A stretch of DNA of 31,846 nt, taken from NCBI GenBank assembly GCA_947369305.1, contig CANBLA010000003.1, positions 1-31,846 on the forward strand, in the 5' to 3' direction. This document shows positions 16,704-25,952 of this stretch, one piece after another (position 1 is the first letter of the stretch; each line of letters begins with the position of its first letter). Below the pieces are notes generated by a model. It ran no database searches. It saw only the letters and a program-made list of their open reading frames with translations, and had not been told where the DNA came from. The translations under genes and the position numbers were made by a program. The DNA comes from an uncultured Clostridia bacterium. GTDB lineage: Bacteria; Bacillota_A; Clostridia; TANB77; CAG-508.

Positions 16704-19397
16704 TTAATCTTTGCCATTTATCTTCAATTTCTTAAAGATTTCAACAACCAATAATGGTGAAAAAATCAAACAAATTGTTTCAATTAACTTATCCATTGGC
16801 AAAATAGCTAAGTCAAATAATTCTCTTAAAACTGGAGTGAACAAAACAACTAACATTAAGAGTGCTGAAACACCAATCGCCAATATTAATTTGCTATTAT
16901 TAAATGGATTTCCTTTAAAGATTGATTCTTGATTATTTCTAATGTTAAATACATGCACTAATTCAGATAAGGCAAGCACACTAAATGCCATGGTTTGACC
17001 TACTCTAATTTTATACTCTGAGTTTCCTTCTGAAGAAAGTCCTAAAATAAATGCAATCAATGTAATTAATCCAATCCACACACCTTGATATAAAATTCTC
17101 CAGGTCATGGCTTTACTGAAAATTCCTTTACTATTTTTAATTGGTTTTCTTCTCATGCTATTTTCGTCTGCTGGATCAACTGACAATGCAAGAGCAGGAA
17201 GCGAATCCGTCACTAAATTAATCCACAAAATATGCATTGGAAGAAGTGGTTCTAATCCGCTAATATCAGTAATATGGAAGACTTTTGCCAAAATAGGAGT
17301 TAATAATATTGCCAAAAATAACACTACAATTTCTCCAATATTACTTGAAAGCAAAAACGTAATTGCTTTTAAAATGTTATCATAAATACGTCTTCCTTCT
17401 TCAACCGCTGAAACAATGGTTGAGAAATTGTCATCTGTCAAAATAACATCTGCTGCTTCTTTAGACACATCAGTACCAACCATTCCCATTGCACAACCAA
17501 TATCTGCATTTTTTAAAGCAGGTGCGTCATTTACCCCATCACCTGTCATGCTAACTACTTCTCCATTAGCTTGCCAAGCCTTAACAATTCTTACTTTATG
17601 TTCTGGTGAAACTCTAGCATAAACAGAAATATTTCTAACTTTGTTTTTCAACTCTTCATCTGACATCTTCTCCAAATCACTTCCTGTAATGGCCTCTGAT
17701 TCTTCTTTTAAAATGCCCAACTCTTTTGCAATTGCTGTTGCCGTAATTTTATGATCCCCTGTAATCATAACCGTTTTTATTCCTGCTGATACACATTTTC
17801 GTACAGCCTCTTTTACTTCTTCTCTCGGTGGATCAATCATACCGCACATACCAACATAAATTAAATCACTCTCCAAATGGTCAATATCTTCTTTCGATAA
17901 AGAATGATTGATAATTTTATAGCCAAAAGCAAGCACTCTTAAGGCTTTTTCTGCCATGGATTTATTGGTAGATAGAATAAGTGATTGATAATCTTCTAAA
18001 TCACTTTTTATTGCCCCATTTTCAGAATATTTATTGCAACATTTTAATAATTCATCAACCCCTCCTTTGGTATAAACAATATATTTTCCATCTTCCATTT
18101 TATGAACCGTTGTCATTAATTTTCTGTCTGAGTCAAATGGAATTTCAAACTCACGTGGAAAGTTTTCCAGAATATGCCCTTCATATCCTAATACAAATCC
18201 CATATCAACTAATGCGGTTTCAGTTGGATCCCCTGTTAATTTTCCATCTTCTGCAATCTTTGTGTCATTACACAACATTCCCGCTTTAACCAATTTATCT
18301 AATTCATCACTTGTATCTTTTATTTCATCAATATTTTGAAGTCTGCTATTAACAAATATCTTCTTAACTGTCATTTTATTTTGTGTTAAAGTACCTGTCT
18401 TATCGGAGCAAATTACAGAAGCACAACCTAATGTTTCAACTGCTGGCAATTTTTTAATAATCGCATTTTTCTTGACCATACGTTGCACGCCAATCGCCAA
18501 AACAATAGTTGATACCGCTGCTAATCCTTCTGGTATAGCAGCAACAGCAAGTGATACAGCTGTCATAAACATATGAATTGGTTCTTTTCCATAAAGTAAA
18601 CCTACCACAAAAATAATGCCACACAGTAGTAATGCTACAATTCCTAAGGTTTTTCCTAAATTATTTAATTTAATTTGTAAAGGTGTTTGTGATTCATTGG
18701 TCTCATCAATCATTTTTGCAATTTTTCCAACCTCTGTATTCATTCCCGTTTCAACTACAATTCCTTTTCCTCTACCATACGTAATAAGACTTGACGAAAA
18801 TAATATATTTTTTCGATCACCTAATTCTACTTCTCCATCAATCGTATCTTCTGATTTATCAACTGGAACTGATTCCCCTGTCATAGCTGATTCTTGTGAT
18901 TTTAAATTAATAGCTTCTATAATTCTTAAATCAGCTGGTATAAAATCACCTGTTTCTAAAATAACAATATCTCCGGGAACTAAGTCCTTCGAAGCAATTA
19001 CACTTAAAGTTCCATCTCGCATAACTTTTGCTACATGAGAACTCATCTTTTGTAAAGCTTCTAAAGATTTTTCTGCTTTATTTTCTTGAACCACACCAAT
19101 GATTGCATTGATGACAACAACAATTAATATAATAATTGTATCTGTAATTCCTTCTCCTTCTTGAATTCCAATAATTCCAGATACAATCGCAGCAATGATT
19201 AAGATAATAATCATAAAATCTTTAAATTGCTCTAAAAATTTTGTCAAAGTACTTTTCTTTTTTTTGGCCTTTAATTCATTGTATCCAAATTTTTCGTACT
19301 TTTCAGATAAAACAGCACTTCTTAATCCTTTTGCCACATCTGTTTCCAATTCTTGTGCCGTTTCTTCTACACTTTTATTAAACCACTTTTTTTCCAT
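16704..19397 (-). CDS. P-type Ca2+-transporting ATPase (P2A/SERCA-like)
   Basis: 897-residue cation pump of the plasma membrane. It has an N-terminal cation-ATPase domain, the actuator motif TGES (in SAMTGESVPVDKSE), the calcium-site helix AAIPEGLAAV and the phosphorylation motif CSDKTGTLTQNKM. VMITGDHKITATAIAKELG and MTGDGVNDAPALKNADIG lie in the hinge. Six C-terminal membrane helices follow, with ILWINLVTDSLPALAL. The start MEKKWFNKSV at 19397 follows AGGAG; an extension to 19427 overlaps the upstream gene and is not used. The PEGL and NLVTD motifs favour Ca2+ (PMR1/SERCA-like) over Na+ or K+. All its CGG trinucleotides fall out of frame (ACG GAT, GCG GTT and similar). Confidence 0.93.
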   Translation of the reverse strand: MEKKWFNKSVEETAQELETDVAKGLRSAVLSEKYEKFGYNELKAKKKKSTLTKFLEQFKDFMIIILIIAAIVSGIIGIQEGEGITDTIIILIVVVINAIIGVVQENKAEKSLEALQKMSSHVAKVMRDGTLSVIASKDLVPGDIVILETGDFIPADLRIIEAINLKSQESAMTGESVPVDKSEDTIDGEVELGDRKNILFSSSLITYGRGKGIVVETGMNTEVGKIAKMIDETNESQTPLQIKLNNLGKTLGIVALLLCGIIFVVGLLYGKEPIHMFMTAVSLAVAAIPEGLAAVSTIVLAIGVQRMVKKNAIIKKLPAVETLGCASVICSDKTGTLTQNKMTVKKIFVNSRLQNIDEIKDTSDELDKLVKAGMLCNDTKIAEDGKLTGDPTETALVDMGFVLGYEGHILENFPREFEIPFDSDRKLMTTVHKMEDGKYIVYTKGGVDELLKCCNKYSENGAIKSDLEDYQSLILSTNKSMAEKALRVLAFGYKIINHSLSKEDIDHLESDLIYVGMCGMIDPPREEVKEAVRKCVSAGIKTVMITGDHKITATAIAKELGILKEESEAITGSDLEKMSDEELKNKVRNISVYARVSPEHKVRIVKAWQANGEVVSMTGDGVNDAPALKNADIGCAMGMVGTDVSKEAADVILTDDNFSTIVSAVEEGRRIYDNILKAITFLLSSNIGEIVVLFLAILLTPILAKVFHITDISGLEPLLPMHILWINLVTDSLPALALSVDPADENSMRRKPIKNSKGIFSKAMTWRILYQGVWIGLITLIAFILGLSSEGNSEYKIRVGQTMAFSVLALSELVHVFNIRNNQESIFKGNPFNNSKLILAIGVSALLMLVVLFTPVLRELFDLAILPMDKLIETICLIFSPLLVVEIFKKLKINGKD

Positions 19398-19408
19398 TTT
19401 ATTTCTCC

Positions 19409-20398
19409 TTACTCTATAATTTTCCATATACCAGATTCAAAAATTCCAGTTATGTTTTCTTTCAAACAAATGACAGGTCTAATTCCATTTCTTAAATCAG
19501 AATCTTCTCTTATTTCCTCTTCTGCTACAAAATAAATGTTTTTATCATTCTCTATACTATTCGTTGCTAACCAATAGTATGCTTTATTTCCCACATAAAA
19601 CAATTCATTTTTATGTTGTAATGCACTAATATCATTTGCTTCTCTTTTGGTATTATAAATTTCATTATAAGCATTATTAAAATCTTTCAGAGAAATTGTG
19701 GTTATCTTTTCTGCAATTGGTTCTACTTTAAAAAAACTTATTGAATTTGATTGTAATTCTAATTGTTCAAAATCATTTAGTAAAGCATCTACTGCTACTT
19801 TACCGTTTTCAAATATTTCTGGATCGTAATACCATTTTGCTGGTATTCCTGTACTAATAATTCTGACTTGACCAGTTGTCCCTTTCATCTTGCCATCATC
19901 AATTACTCTCCATCCATTTTCTTTTGTATAATGTATTTGCGAATATATATCTGTATATTCTACAGGATAATCAATATAATCTCCAACTTTTACATTTCCT
20001 TTTAGATCAGTTATATAAGTTGCTTTGCCATTTTGTGAAATAATAAATTGGTAAGATTTGTTTTTGTAAAAAACAGTTACAATGACTGTTTGGTTTTTAA
20101 AGTCAAATTTACATTCAGTTCCATCATTCAACTTAAAATGCTCTTTAAAATATTCCTCCTTATTTATATTAGGATTATTTTTCACCTCCATCAAATAGGA
20201 AGCTTCTATATCCATCCAGTTCATTTCAATTTGTTCTTTAATCATGGCTTCCATTGTTTTGCTAGATGCTAATATTACCTTATCTAGAATTATATTGTTA
20301 GCAATCACAAGTGAAATTCCTCCTAATATCAATAGCACAACAATGGTTACTGCTAAAGTGACTAAGGTAATACCTTTCTCATTTTTTATCATATCCAT
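19409..20398 (-). CDS. Type IV pilin-like exported protein
   Basis: 329 residues. The N-terminus MDMIKNEKGITLVTLAVTIV plus a hydrophobic stretch resembles a prepilin class 3 signal (cleavage after G9), but threonine replaces the conserved Glu at mature position 5. The middle holds SYQFIISQNGKATYITDLKG and DYIDYPVEYTDIYSQ. The C-terminus has YYWLATNS and GIRPVICLKENITGIFESG, a fold common in clostridial secreted proteins (FISUMP-like WLA...RPV pattern). The start at 20398 follows AAAGGAGA. It stops 11 bases before the Ca2+-ATPase start. No pilus assembly genes are in the window, so it could be a minor pseudopilin or a surface protein. The function is inferred. Confidence 0.65.
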   Translation of the reverse strand: MDMIKNEKGITLVTLAVTIVVLLILGGISLVIANNIILDKVILASSKTMEAMIKEQIEMNWMDIEASYLMEVKNNPNINKEEYFKEHFKLNDGTECKFDFKNQTVIVTVFYKNKSYQFIISQNGKATYITDLKGNVKVGDYIDYPVEYTDIYSQIHYTKENGWRVIDDGKMKGTTGQVRIISTGIPAKWYYDPEIFENGKVAVDALLNDFEQLELQSNSISFFKVEPIAEKITTISLKDFNNAYNEIYNTKREANDISALQHKNELFYVGNKAYYWLATNSIENDKNIYFVAEEEIREDSDLRNGIRPVICLKENITGIFESGIWKIIE

Positions 20399-20481
20399 AT
20401 ACTTATCTCCTTTTAATATTTTATTTATATATGTATATATTTTCTATTGTAACCATTTTTTCACAATTAATCAAGAAGTTA

Positions 20482-20510
20482 TATACATTTTTTTTAATTT
20501 ATCATATAAT
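20482..20510 (+). promoter_or_regulatory. Candidate promoter of asd
   Basis: TATAAT at 20505-20510, with a weak TATACA at 20482-20487 at 17 bases. The ATG of asd is 38 bases further on. Confidence 0.45.
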
Positions 20511-20547
20511 AAATCATAATATTAAATGAAAGGAAGGAATCTATTTT

Positions 20548-21531
20548 ATGAAAAATTATAAATTAGCACTTGTAGGAGCAACTGGAGTCGTCGGTAGAAC
20601 TGCCCTTGAGGTTTTAACAGAATATAAATTGCCAATTGCTGAATATACCTTCTTTGCTTCTCGAAAATCAGCTGGACAGAAAATTCATTTTCAAAATCAA
20701 GAGTACATAGTACAAGAATTAACAGATACCTCATTTGACAGCGGTTTTGATTTTGCCATTTTTTCTGCTGGAGGTGAAACTGCCAAACATTTTGCTCCAA
20801 TTGCTGTCTCAAAAGGTTGTGTAGTAATTGATAATAGTAGTGCTTTTCGAATGGAAAGTGATGTTCCTTTAATTGTTCCAGAGGTTAATCCAATAGATGC
20901 TTTTAAACATCACGGTATTATTGCTAATCCGAATTGTTCGACAATTCAAGCCGTCATTCCTCTGAAAATCATAAATGATGTTTGTCCAATTAAACGAATT
21001 GTCTATTCTACTTATCAGGCAGTATCAGGTGCTGGGAAACAGGCATTAGACGATTTAAGAAATCATACGTGTCACAAGTTTCCTTATCCCATCTTTAACA
21101 ATTGTTTACCACAAATTGACGTATTTTTAGAAAATGGCTATACCAAAGAAGAAATGAAAATGATAAATGAAACACGAAAAATTTTAGGATTACCCGATTT
21201 AAAAATTACAGCTACTACTGTTCGTGTTCCCGTTGAAAATTGCCATAGTGAGTCAATTAACGTTGAGTTTAAACATGATTTCGATTTGAAAAAAATTATT
21301 CAATCTTTGAAATTGGCAAAAGGAATTGTTGTCCAAGATGATATAAAGCATCATATTTATCCATTAGCCATAAATAGTACTGGATACAATGAAGTGTTTG
21401 TAGGAAGAATAAGACGTGATGAAAGTGTGCCATATGGTTTGAATTTTTGGTGTGTAGCAGACAATATTCGAAAAGGTGCAGCAACAAATGCTGTTCAAAT
21501 TTTGGAATTGTTGATTAAAAATGAAAATTAA
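20548..21531 (+). CDS. asd: Aspartate-semialdehyde dehydrogenase
   Basis: Reduces aspartyl phosphate to aspartate semialdehyde, for lysine/diaminopimelate, threonine and methionine synthesis. It is 327 residues. The NADP motif GATGVVGR is at 10-17. NPNCSTIQ places the catalytic cysteine at 130. STYQAVSGAGKQALDDL and TTVRVPVENCHSESINVEF line the active site, the histidine sitting in CHSES. The start follows GAAAGGAAGG. It is monocistronic, facing a convergent lipoprotein gene. Its CGG trinucleotides (GTC GGT, AGC GGT, CAC GGT) are out of frame. Confidence 0.94.
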   Translation: MKNYKLALVGATGVVGRTALEVLTEYKLPIAEYTFFASRKSAGQKIHFQNQEYIVQELTDTSFDSGFDFAIFSAGGETAKHFAPIAVSKGCVVIDNSSAFRMESDVPLIVPEVNPIDAFKHHGIIANPNCSTIQAVIPLKIINDVCPIKRIVYSTYQAVSGAGKQALDDLRNHTCHKFPYPIFNNCLPQIDVFLENGYTKEEMKMINETRKILGLPDLKITATTVRVPVENCHSESINVEFKHDFDLKKIIQSLKLAKGIVVQDDIKHHIYPLAINSTGYNEVFVGRIRRDESVPYGLNFWCVADNIRKGAATNAVQILELLIKNEN

Positions 21532-21544
21532 TCCATTTTTTCTG

Positions 21545-21572
21545 TTAAAAAGGACACGATGTTTCGTGTCCT
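21545..21572 (-). terminator. Rho-independent terminator of the lipoprotein gene
   Basis: AGGACACGA (21551-21559) and TCGTGTCCT (21564-21572) form a perfect 9-bp stem overlapping the lipoprotein's TAG stop. On the minus strand it is followed by TTTTTAACAG. Confidence 0.85.
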
Positions 21573-22258
21573 ACAGATTTTCAACAGTTACAATATATTT
21601 CATTCTGATTAAATCATAATTTTCTGTTTGTATGGCATTGCTAAATTCTTCTAATAAGACGTATATCTTGTTTAAATTATAGGCATTTTCTTCTGCATAT
21701 TGAATATCATTCATTAGGTCTTTATACGTCTCAACGTTTTTGCTTGCTCCGTGTTTTGGCAGCCTCATAATCATCTTTATTAACTGCACAATATACCGCT
21801 AATGTTTCACTTTTTATCTTGTTTTTCTGGATTTTATTTTTATTTTGCGAATAAGCTTGTTTAAATGAAATTACTCTTGCATACAAACTACTTAGCTTAT
21901 CCAGCATTGTAACTTCACTTTCTTTACTAATAGAAATTAACAAATCATTTAAATCTGTGCTAAATCCTATAATCTCCTCATTTGAAACATTAATTTCTGT
22001 TAAGTCTAAAATTAATGTATTCCACAAACTATTAATTTTTTGAATATCTCCTTTTACATAATCCCACTGAAATTTTTCCTCTTCCACATATTCACCTTTC
22101 GCATGTTTGTTGGCAATTTTAAAAATTAAATCATCCACATATTCTAATTCTGCATCCAATTTATCATGAATGTTTTTTTCTTCTTGTTTTCCACATCCTG
22201 TTAAACAAAACAGTAAAATCATACAAAAACACAAACTTTTTAAAACTACTTTTTTCAT
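21571..22258 (-). CDS. Lipoprotein of unknown function, read through a CGG +1 frameshift
   Basis: The N-terminus MKKVVLKSLCFCMILLFCLT continues GC and carries the lipobox LTGC (lipidated cysteine 22). The rest is predicted helical with no family I recognise. It resembles small coiled lipoproteins (EYVDDLIFKIANKHAKG, LDKLSSLYARVISFKQAYSQ). After residue 169 the zero frame reads ACA CGG AGC AAG CAA AAA CGT TGA and ends. Dropping the C at 21751 gives EAAKT-G170-ASKNVETYKD. The frame then continues as helix (LMNDIQYAEENAYNLNKIY, LEEFSNAIQTENYDLIRMKY) to a stop overlapping the terminator, 228 residues in all. The terminator's position at the end of the second frame supports the shifted product. 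No conserved residue can be checked here. Confidence 0.72.
21748..21751 (-). other. CGG +1 recoding site in the lipoprotein gene
   Basis: Zero frame AAA ACA CGG AGC; shifted reading AAA ACA (C) GGA GCA AGC. Coding-like sequence continues in the new frame up to the terminator hairpin. Confidence 0.7.
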
Positions 22259-22260
22259 AT

Positions 22261-22320
22261 TCCCTCCAAGCTTTACGTATATTATTTCGAATTTTTGAAA
22301 ATATATACGAATAGGGAGGA
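22261..22320. promoter_or_regulatory. Divergent intergenic region with inverted repeat
   Basis: CGTATAT (22276-22282) and ATATACG (22303-22309) flank TTTCGAATTTTTGAAA, an operator-like dyad between divergent genes. Strong ribosome binding sites mirror each other at 22261-22267 (minus) and 22314-22320 (plus). Confidence 0.45.
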
Positions 22321-22325
22321 AATTT

Positions 22326-22607
22326 ATGAAAGGTATTGTAAATTTATACAGCGAAACAGCAGGGGAAATAAAGAAATTCTTAGAACTTTTCTATGCTAAA
22401 AATCTAGAAATAAAAGAAGATTTATTTTGGGAAGTCACCTACGATAACCCCATTGACATGATTGACCTTGTTAGTTGTTTTATGGATAACAAAGAAAAAT
22501 TTAAAATTAACATCTGGATTAGCCTTGATACTGGCATTTTTATGAATGTCACAGATGATAATTTAAATCATATTATCAAATACATTTATGAAAGATTTCC
22601 TAATTAA
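22326..22607 (+). CDS. Conserved-looking small protein of unknown function
   Basis: 93 residues, starting MKGIVNLYSETAGEIKKFLE after GGGAGG. It is a compact, soluble alpha/beta sequence with no signal or membrane segment (FWEVTYDNPIDMIDLVSCFM, INIWISLDTGIFMNVTDDNL, YIYERFPN). I do not recognise a family. It is divergent from the lipoprotein gene and its stop overlaps the 3' end of dtd by four bases. Confidence 0.75.
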   Translation: MKGIVNLYSETAGEIKKFLELFYAKNLEIKEDLFWEVTYDNPIDMIDLVSCFMDNKEKFKINIWISLDTGIFMNVTDDNLNHIIKYIYERFPN

Positions 22608-23049
22608 TTATTCTTTTCTAGCATGATTGTAACAGGTCCATCATTTAGAAGAGAAACTTCCATATGGGCTCCAAATACACCTTTTTGAACCTTTATATTT
22701 TGTTTTTCACACTGTTTTATAAAATGTTCATACAATTCATTTGCCAATTCTGGCTTTCCTGCATTTATAAAACTTGGTCTATTTCCTGAAACGCAATCGG
22801 CATACAGTGTAAATTGGGAAACAATTAGCAATTCTCCATTTACATCTTTGATCGACAAATTCATTTTTTCATTTTCATCTTCAAAAACACGTAAATTACA
22901 TAACTTTTTTGCTAAAAAATCAGCTTCGTTTTCCGTATCTTGATGTGTTACACCGCAACAAAACAAGAAATCCTTTTCCAATTTCCCCGAACTGTTTTAT
23001 TTTCTACTACAACTTTCGCATTTTGTACACGTTGCACTAATAATCTCAT
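22604..23049 (-). CDS. dtd: D-aminoacyl-tRNA deacylase, read through two CGG +1 frameshifts
   Basis: Hydrolyses D-aminoacyl-tRNAs, protecting translation. The true start MRLLVQRVQNAKVVVENKTV (ATG at 23049, AGGAG upstream) begins four bases after the MBL stop. Two in-frame CGG codons follow. Dropping the C at 22989 and the C at 22955 gives TV-G21-EIGKGFLVLL-G32-VTHQDTENE. This aligns with the DTD family sequence VTGEIGAGLLVLLGV of E. coli, both glycines included. The rest is standard: RVFEDENEKMNLS, the catalytic LIVSQFTLYAD, GNRPSF and the Gly-cisPro motif NDGPVTIML. The restored length is 147 residues, exactly the family norm. With no shift the product is a 33-residue fragment, and with one shift the frame is still wrong. 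Two independent restorations in one short gene make this the strongest case in the window. Confidence 0.93.
22952..22955 (-). other. Second CGG +1 recoding site in dtd
   Basis: Reading TTG CGG TGT AAC; shifted TTG (C) GGT GTA ACA. This yields the conserved LLGVT of the DTD family. Confidence 0.92.
22986..22989 (-). other. First CGG +1 recoding site in dtd
   Basis: Zero frame GTT CGG GGA AAT; shifted GTT (C) GGG GAA ATT GGA. This yields the conserved VGEIGKG of the DTD family. Confidence 0.92.
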
Positions 23050-23053
23050 TTGC

Positions 23054-23707
23054 CTAAAACTCCTTTTCTTTTAATTCAATATAAATATTTTTTTCATCTT
23101 CAATCATTGTCGTCTTTCCATGCCCCGGATAACAAATCGTTTCATCTGGTAAAGTCATTAATCGATCCGAAATCGATGCCATAATTTCCACAAAGCTTCC
23201 TGTTGGCAAATCGGTTCTTCCCCAAGTTCCAGAAAAAAGTGTATCTCCTGTAAAAATCAATCTTTCTTTTTCGTTATATAAGCAAACACTTCCTTTTGTA
23301 TGCCCAGATGTCGCAATTACTTTAAATTCTAGATTTCCCACATGAATTAAATCACCATCATCAATTCTAGAATCTGCTTCCAATTCTGGAATTTGCATAT
23401 TTACATAATCCGACAAACTAATTTCTTTGTTATACAAACCTTCGCTATCCTCACGGCTAATCAATATTTTTCCACCTTTTGCTTTTTTCAAATCATGAAT
23501 TCCACCAATGTGGTCTGCATGACAATGCGTTAAAAATATATATTTAATTTCCTTTATTTCTAAAATATTTAACACTTCTATTATCTTTTCAGCTTCTCCG
23601 CCAGGATCAATTACCATAGCTTCTTTTGTATTTTCGTCACATATAATATATGTATTAGTACGTAAATTGGGCTGTCCTGTTTTAACTCGTAATCTCTTTA
23701 ATATCAT
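23054..23707 (-). CDS. Metallo-beta-lactamase-fold hydrolase (glyoxalase II-like)
   Basis: 217-residue cytoplasmic hydrolase. Metal ligands are in THCHADHIGG, TSGHTKGSV, FTGDTLF and CYPGHGKTT; VIDPGGEAEKI precedes them. It belongs to the YcbL/GloB-like group commonly found between relA and other genes in Clostridia. The start lies six bases after the relA stop and its stop is four bases before the dtd start, so all three are translationally linked. The substrate is uncertain; a thioester such as S-lactoylglutathione analogues is only one possibility. Confidence 0.88.
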   Translation of the reverse strand: MILKRLRVKTGQPNLRTNTYIICDENTKEAMVIDPGGEAEKIIEVLNILEIKEIKYIFLTHCHADHIGGIHDLKKAKGGKILISREDSEGLYNKEISLSDYVNMQIPELEADSRIDDGDLIHVGNLEFKVIATSGHTKGSVCLYNEKERLIFTGDTLFSGTWGRTDLPTGSFVEIMASISDRLMTLPDETICYPGHGKTTMIEDEKNIYIELKEKEF

Positions 23708-23713
23708 ATTTTT

Positions 23714-25916
23714 TTATCCTCTCTTTCGGTAAACATCATAAACACTTTCCACTTTCATTAATGATTTCATGAGTTTATTTAAATCATCCATATTTGACGT
23801 TTCTATCGTCATTCCAAGAATAGCAGTTTCATCTCGATTCGTTCTTGTATTAACTCCCATCAATTTTATTTTATAATTTTCTACTTGTTTGATAATATCT
23901 CTTAGTAAACCTGCTCTATCATTTGCAAAAATCTCAATCTCAACTTGATAGGATGCTTTTACTGTTTCTGACCAATAAACGTCAATCATCCTATCTTCTT
24001 GTCCAATTAAATCTTGTACATTCAAGCAATCCTTTCGATGCACCGAAATCCCTCTTCCTCTTGTAATATAACCAACAATTTCATCCCCCGGAAGTGGATT
24101 ACAACATTTCGAAAGTTTCACCAAACAATTATCAATTCCTTTTACACAAATACCATTTTTAGAAGGCTTGATTCGACTTGGCTTTGCCTGTGCTAATTCT
24201 TCAATTTTTTGCTCTAAATCCTCTTCTTCATGCTCTTTTCGATATTCGTTTAGCAATCTTGCCATTACTTTCTTATCAGAGATTCCGCCAAATCCAACAC
24301 TAGCATACAAATCATCGATTTCATTGAATTTGTATTTTTCTAAAATAAGCGCAATCCATTCTGGTCTTAAAATCTCTTCATGTCTCATGCCTAGTTTTTT
24401 GATTTCACGATCAATAATTTCTTTTCCTTTTTCAATATTTTCTTCCCTTTGCTCTTTTTTAAACCATTGATTAATACGTGTTTTAGCAGACGAGCTTTTG
24501 ACAAATTTTAGCCAGTCTCGACTGGGACCTTTCGGCAAATCAGAAGTTAATACTTCTACAATATCACCATTATTTAACTTTGTAATAATTGGCATCATTT
24601 TTCCATTAATTTTACAGCCAATCATTTTATGACCAATTTGCTCATGTACACTATAAGCAAAATCAATTGGTGTTGCTTCCATTGGCAATACTTTAATCAT
24701 ACCTTTAGGCGTAAATACATAAACTTCATCTTCAAATAATTCAGTTTTTAATGTTCGTAAAAATTCAACTGGATTTTGTGTATTTTTCTGCCATTCTAGC
24801 GCTTCTCTTAGCCAAGCTAATTTATCATCATTAACAACCACACTCTTCTTTTTCCCTTGATTAGTTGCTTCTTTATATGCCCAATGCGCTGCAATACCAA
24901 ATTCGGCTGTTTTGTGCATCTCCCAAGTACGGATTTGCACTTCAAAAGGAACACCTTTAGGACCGAAGTAACGTCGTATGAATAGATTGATACATATTCG
25001 TTTTTGGAACTGCAATATAATCCTTAAATCTTCCTGGCATTGGTGTATACATTTCATGAACAATTCCTAGTGTAGTATAACAATCTCGAACATTATTTAC
25101 CAAAATTCTCAAAGCAAATAAATCGTAAATTTGATCAAGACCTTTTTTATCTCTTTGCATTTTTTTATAAATACTATACAAATGTTTCGCACGTCCTGTT
25201 ATTTCTACTTTGATATTTTGTTTAGCTAAATTTTCCGCTAATTCCTCTTTTATTTTATTAATAAATTCTAAACGTTCTTCCCTTTTTTTGTCTAATTCCA
25301 CAACAATTTCATGATATTCTTCTGGATACAAATATTTAAATGACAAATCCTCCAATTCCCATTTTAGAGAATAAATACCCAATCGATTGGCAAGTGGTGC
25401 ATACAGTTCCATTGTTTCTTTCGCATTTGCTACTTGTCTTTCTGGTGTTAAATATTTTAAAGTTCTCATATTATGCAATCTGTCAGCTAATTTAATTAAA
25501 ATAACTCGAATATCCTTCCCCATCGCTAAAAACATTTTGCGATAATTTTCGGCTTGTTTTTCCTCAATACTTGTAAAACGAATACTTCCTAATTTTGTAA
25601 CACCAGCAACCATTTGAGCAATCACATCTCCAAATTCTCTTGCCAAATCTTCATTTGTTAAATCTGTGTCTTCTACAACATCATGTAGTAATGCCGCACA
25701 TAAAGTTTCATCATCCATTCCTAAATTTGCCAAAATAAAAGCAACATTCATTGGATGAATAATATACGGTTCACCAGACATTCTACATTGATTTCCATGT
25801 TTGGAATTGGCTAAATCATACGCTTTTTTTATTAACTTAACATTAGCTTTCTCACCATAATTTTCAATTTGTTTATCAATGATTTCTTCAATTGTGACAT
25901 TTCTAATTTCTGTCAT
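23714..25916 (-). CDS. relA: Bifunctional (p)ppGpp synthetase/hydrolase, read through a CGG +1 frameshift
   Basis: Makes and degrades the stringent-response alarmone. The start MTEIRNVTIEE at 25916 follows AAGGA; an upstream ATG at 25937 is less well placed. The hydrolase domain has IIHPMNVAF and LLHDVVEDT (His78-Asp79). The synthetase domain has GRAKHLYSIYKKMQ and KDYIAVPKTNMYQSIHTTLL. There the zero frame hits CGG TCC TAA and stops at residue 319. Dropping the C at 24965 gives HTTLL-G318-PKGVPFEVQIRTWEMH, the standard family sequence. It includes the catalytic glutamate in EVQIRT, lost without the shift. TGS (EVYVFTPKGMIKVLP), zinc-finger (SKCCNPLPGDEIVG) and ACT (EIEIFANDRAGLLRDI) domains follow. 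The total of 733 residues matches Gram-positive RelA. An unshifted product would be hydrolase-only. Confidence 0.93.
24962..24965 (-). other. CGG +1 recoding site in relA
   Basis: Zero frame TTA CTT CGG TCC TAA; shifted TTA CTT (C) GGT CCT AAA. This yields the conserved Gly-Pro after HTT in the synthetase domain. Confidence 0.9.
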
Positions 25917-25952
25917 ACTTTTACATCCTTTCCCCATAAGGATTTTTATTGC

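Noticed and set aside
22604..22981. dtd as a short ORF starting at TTG 22981 (MEKDFLFCCGVTH...)
   Set aside because: It lacks the conserved N-terminal MRLLVQRV region, which is present just upstream with an RBS, and its first residues are an out-of-frame reading of GEIGKGFLVLL.
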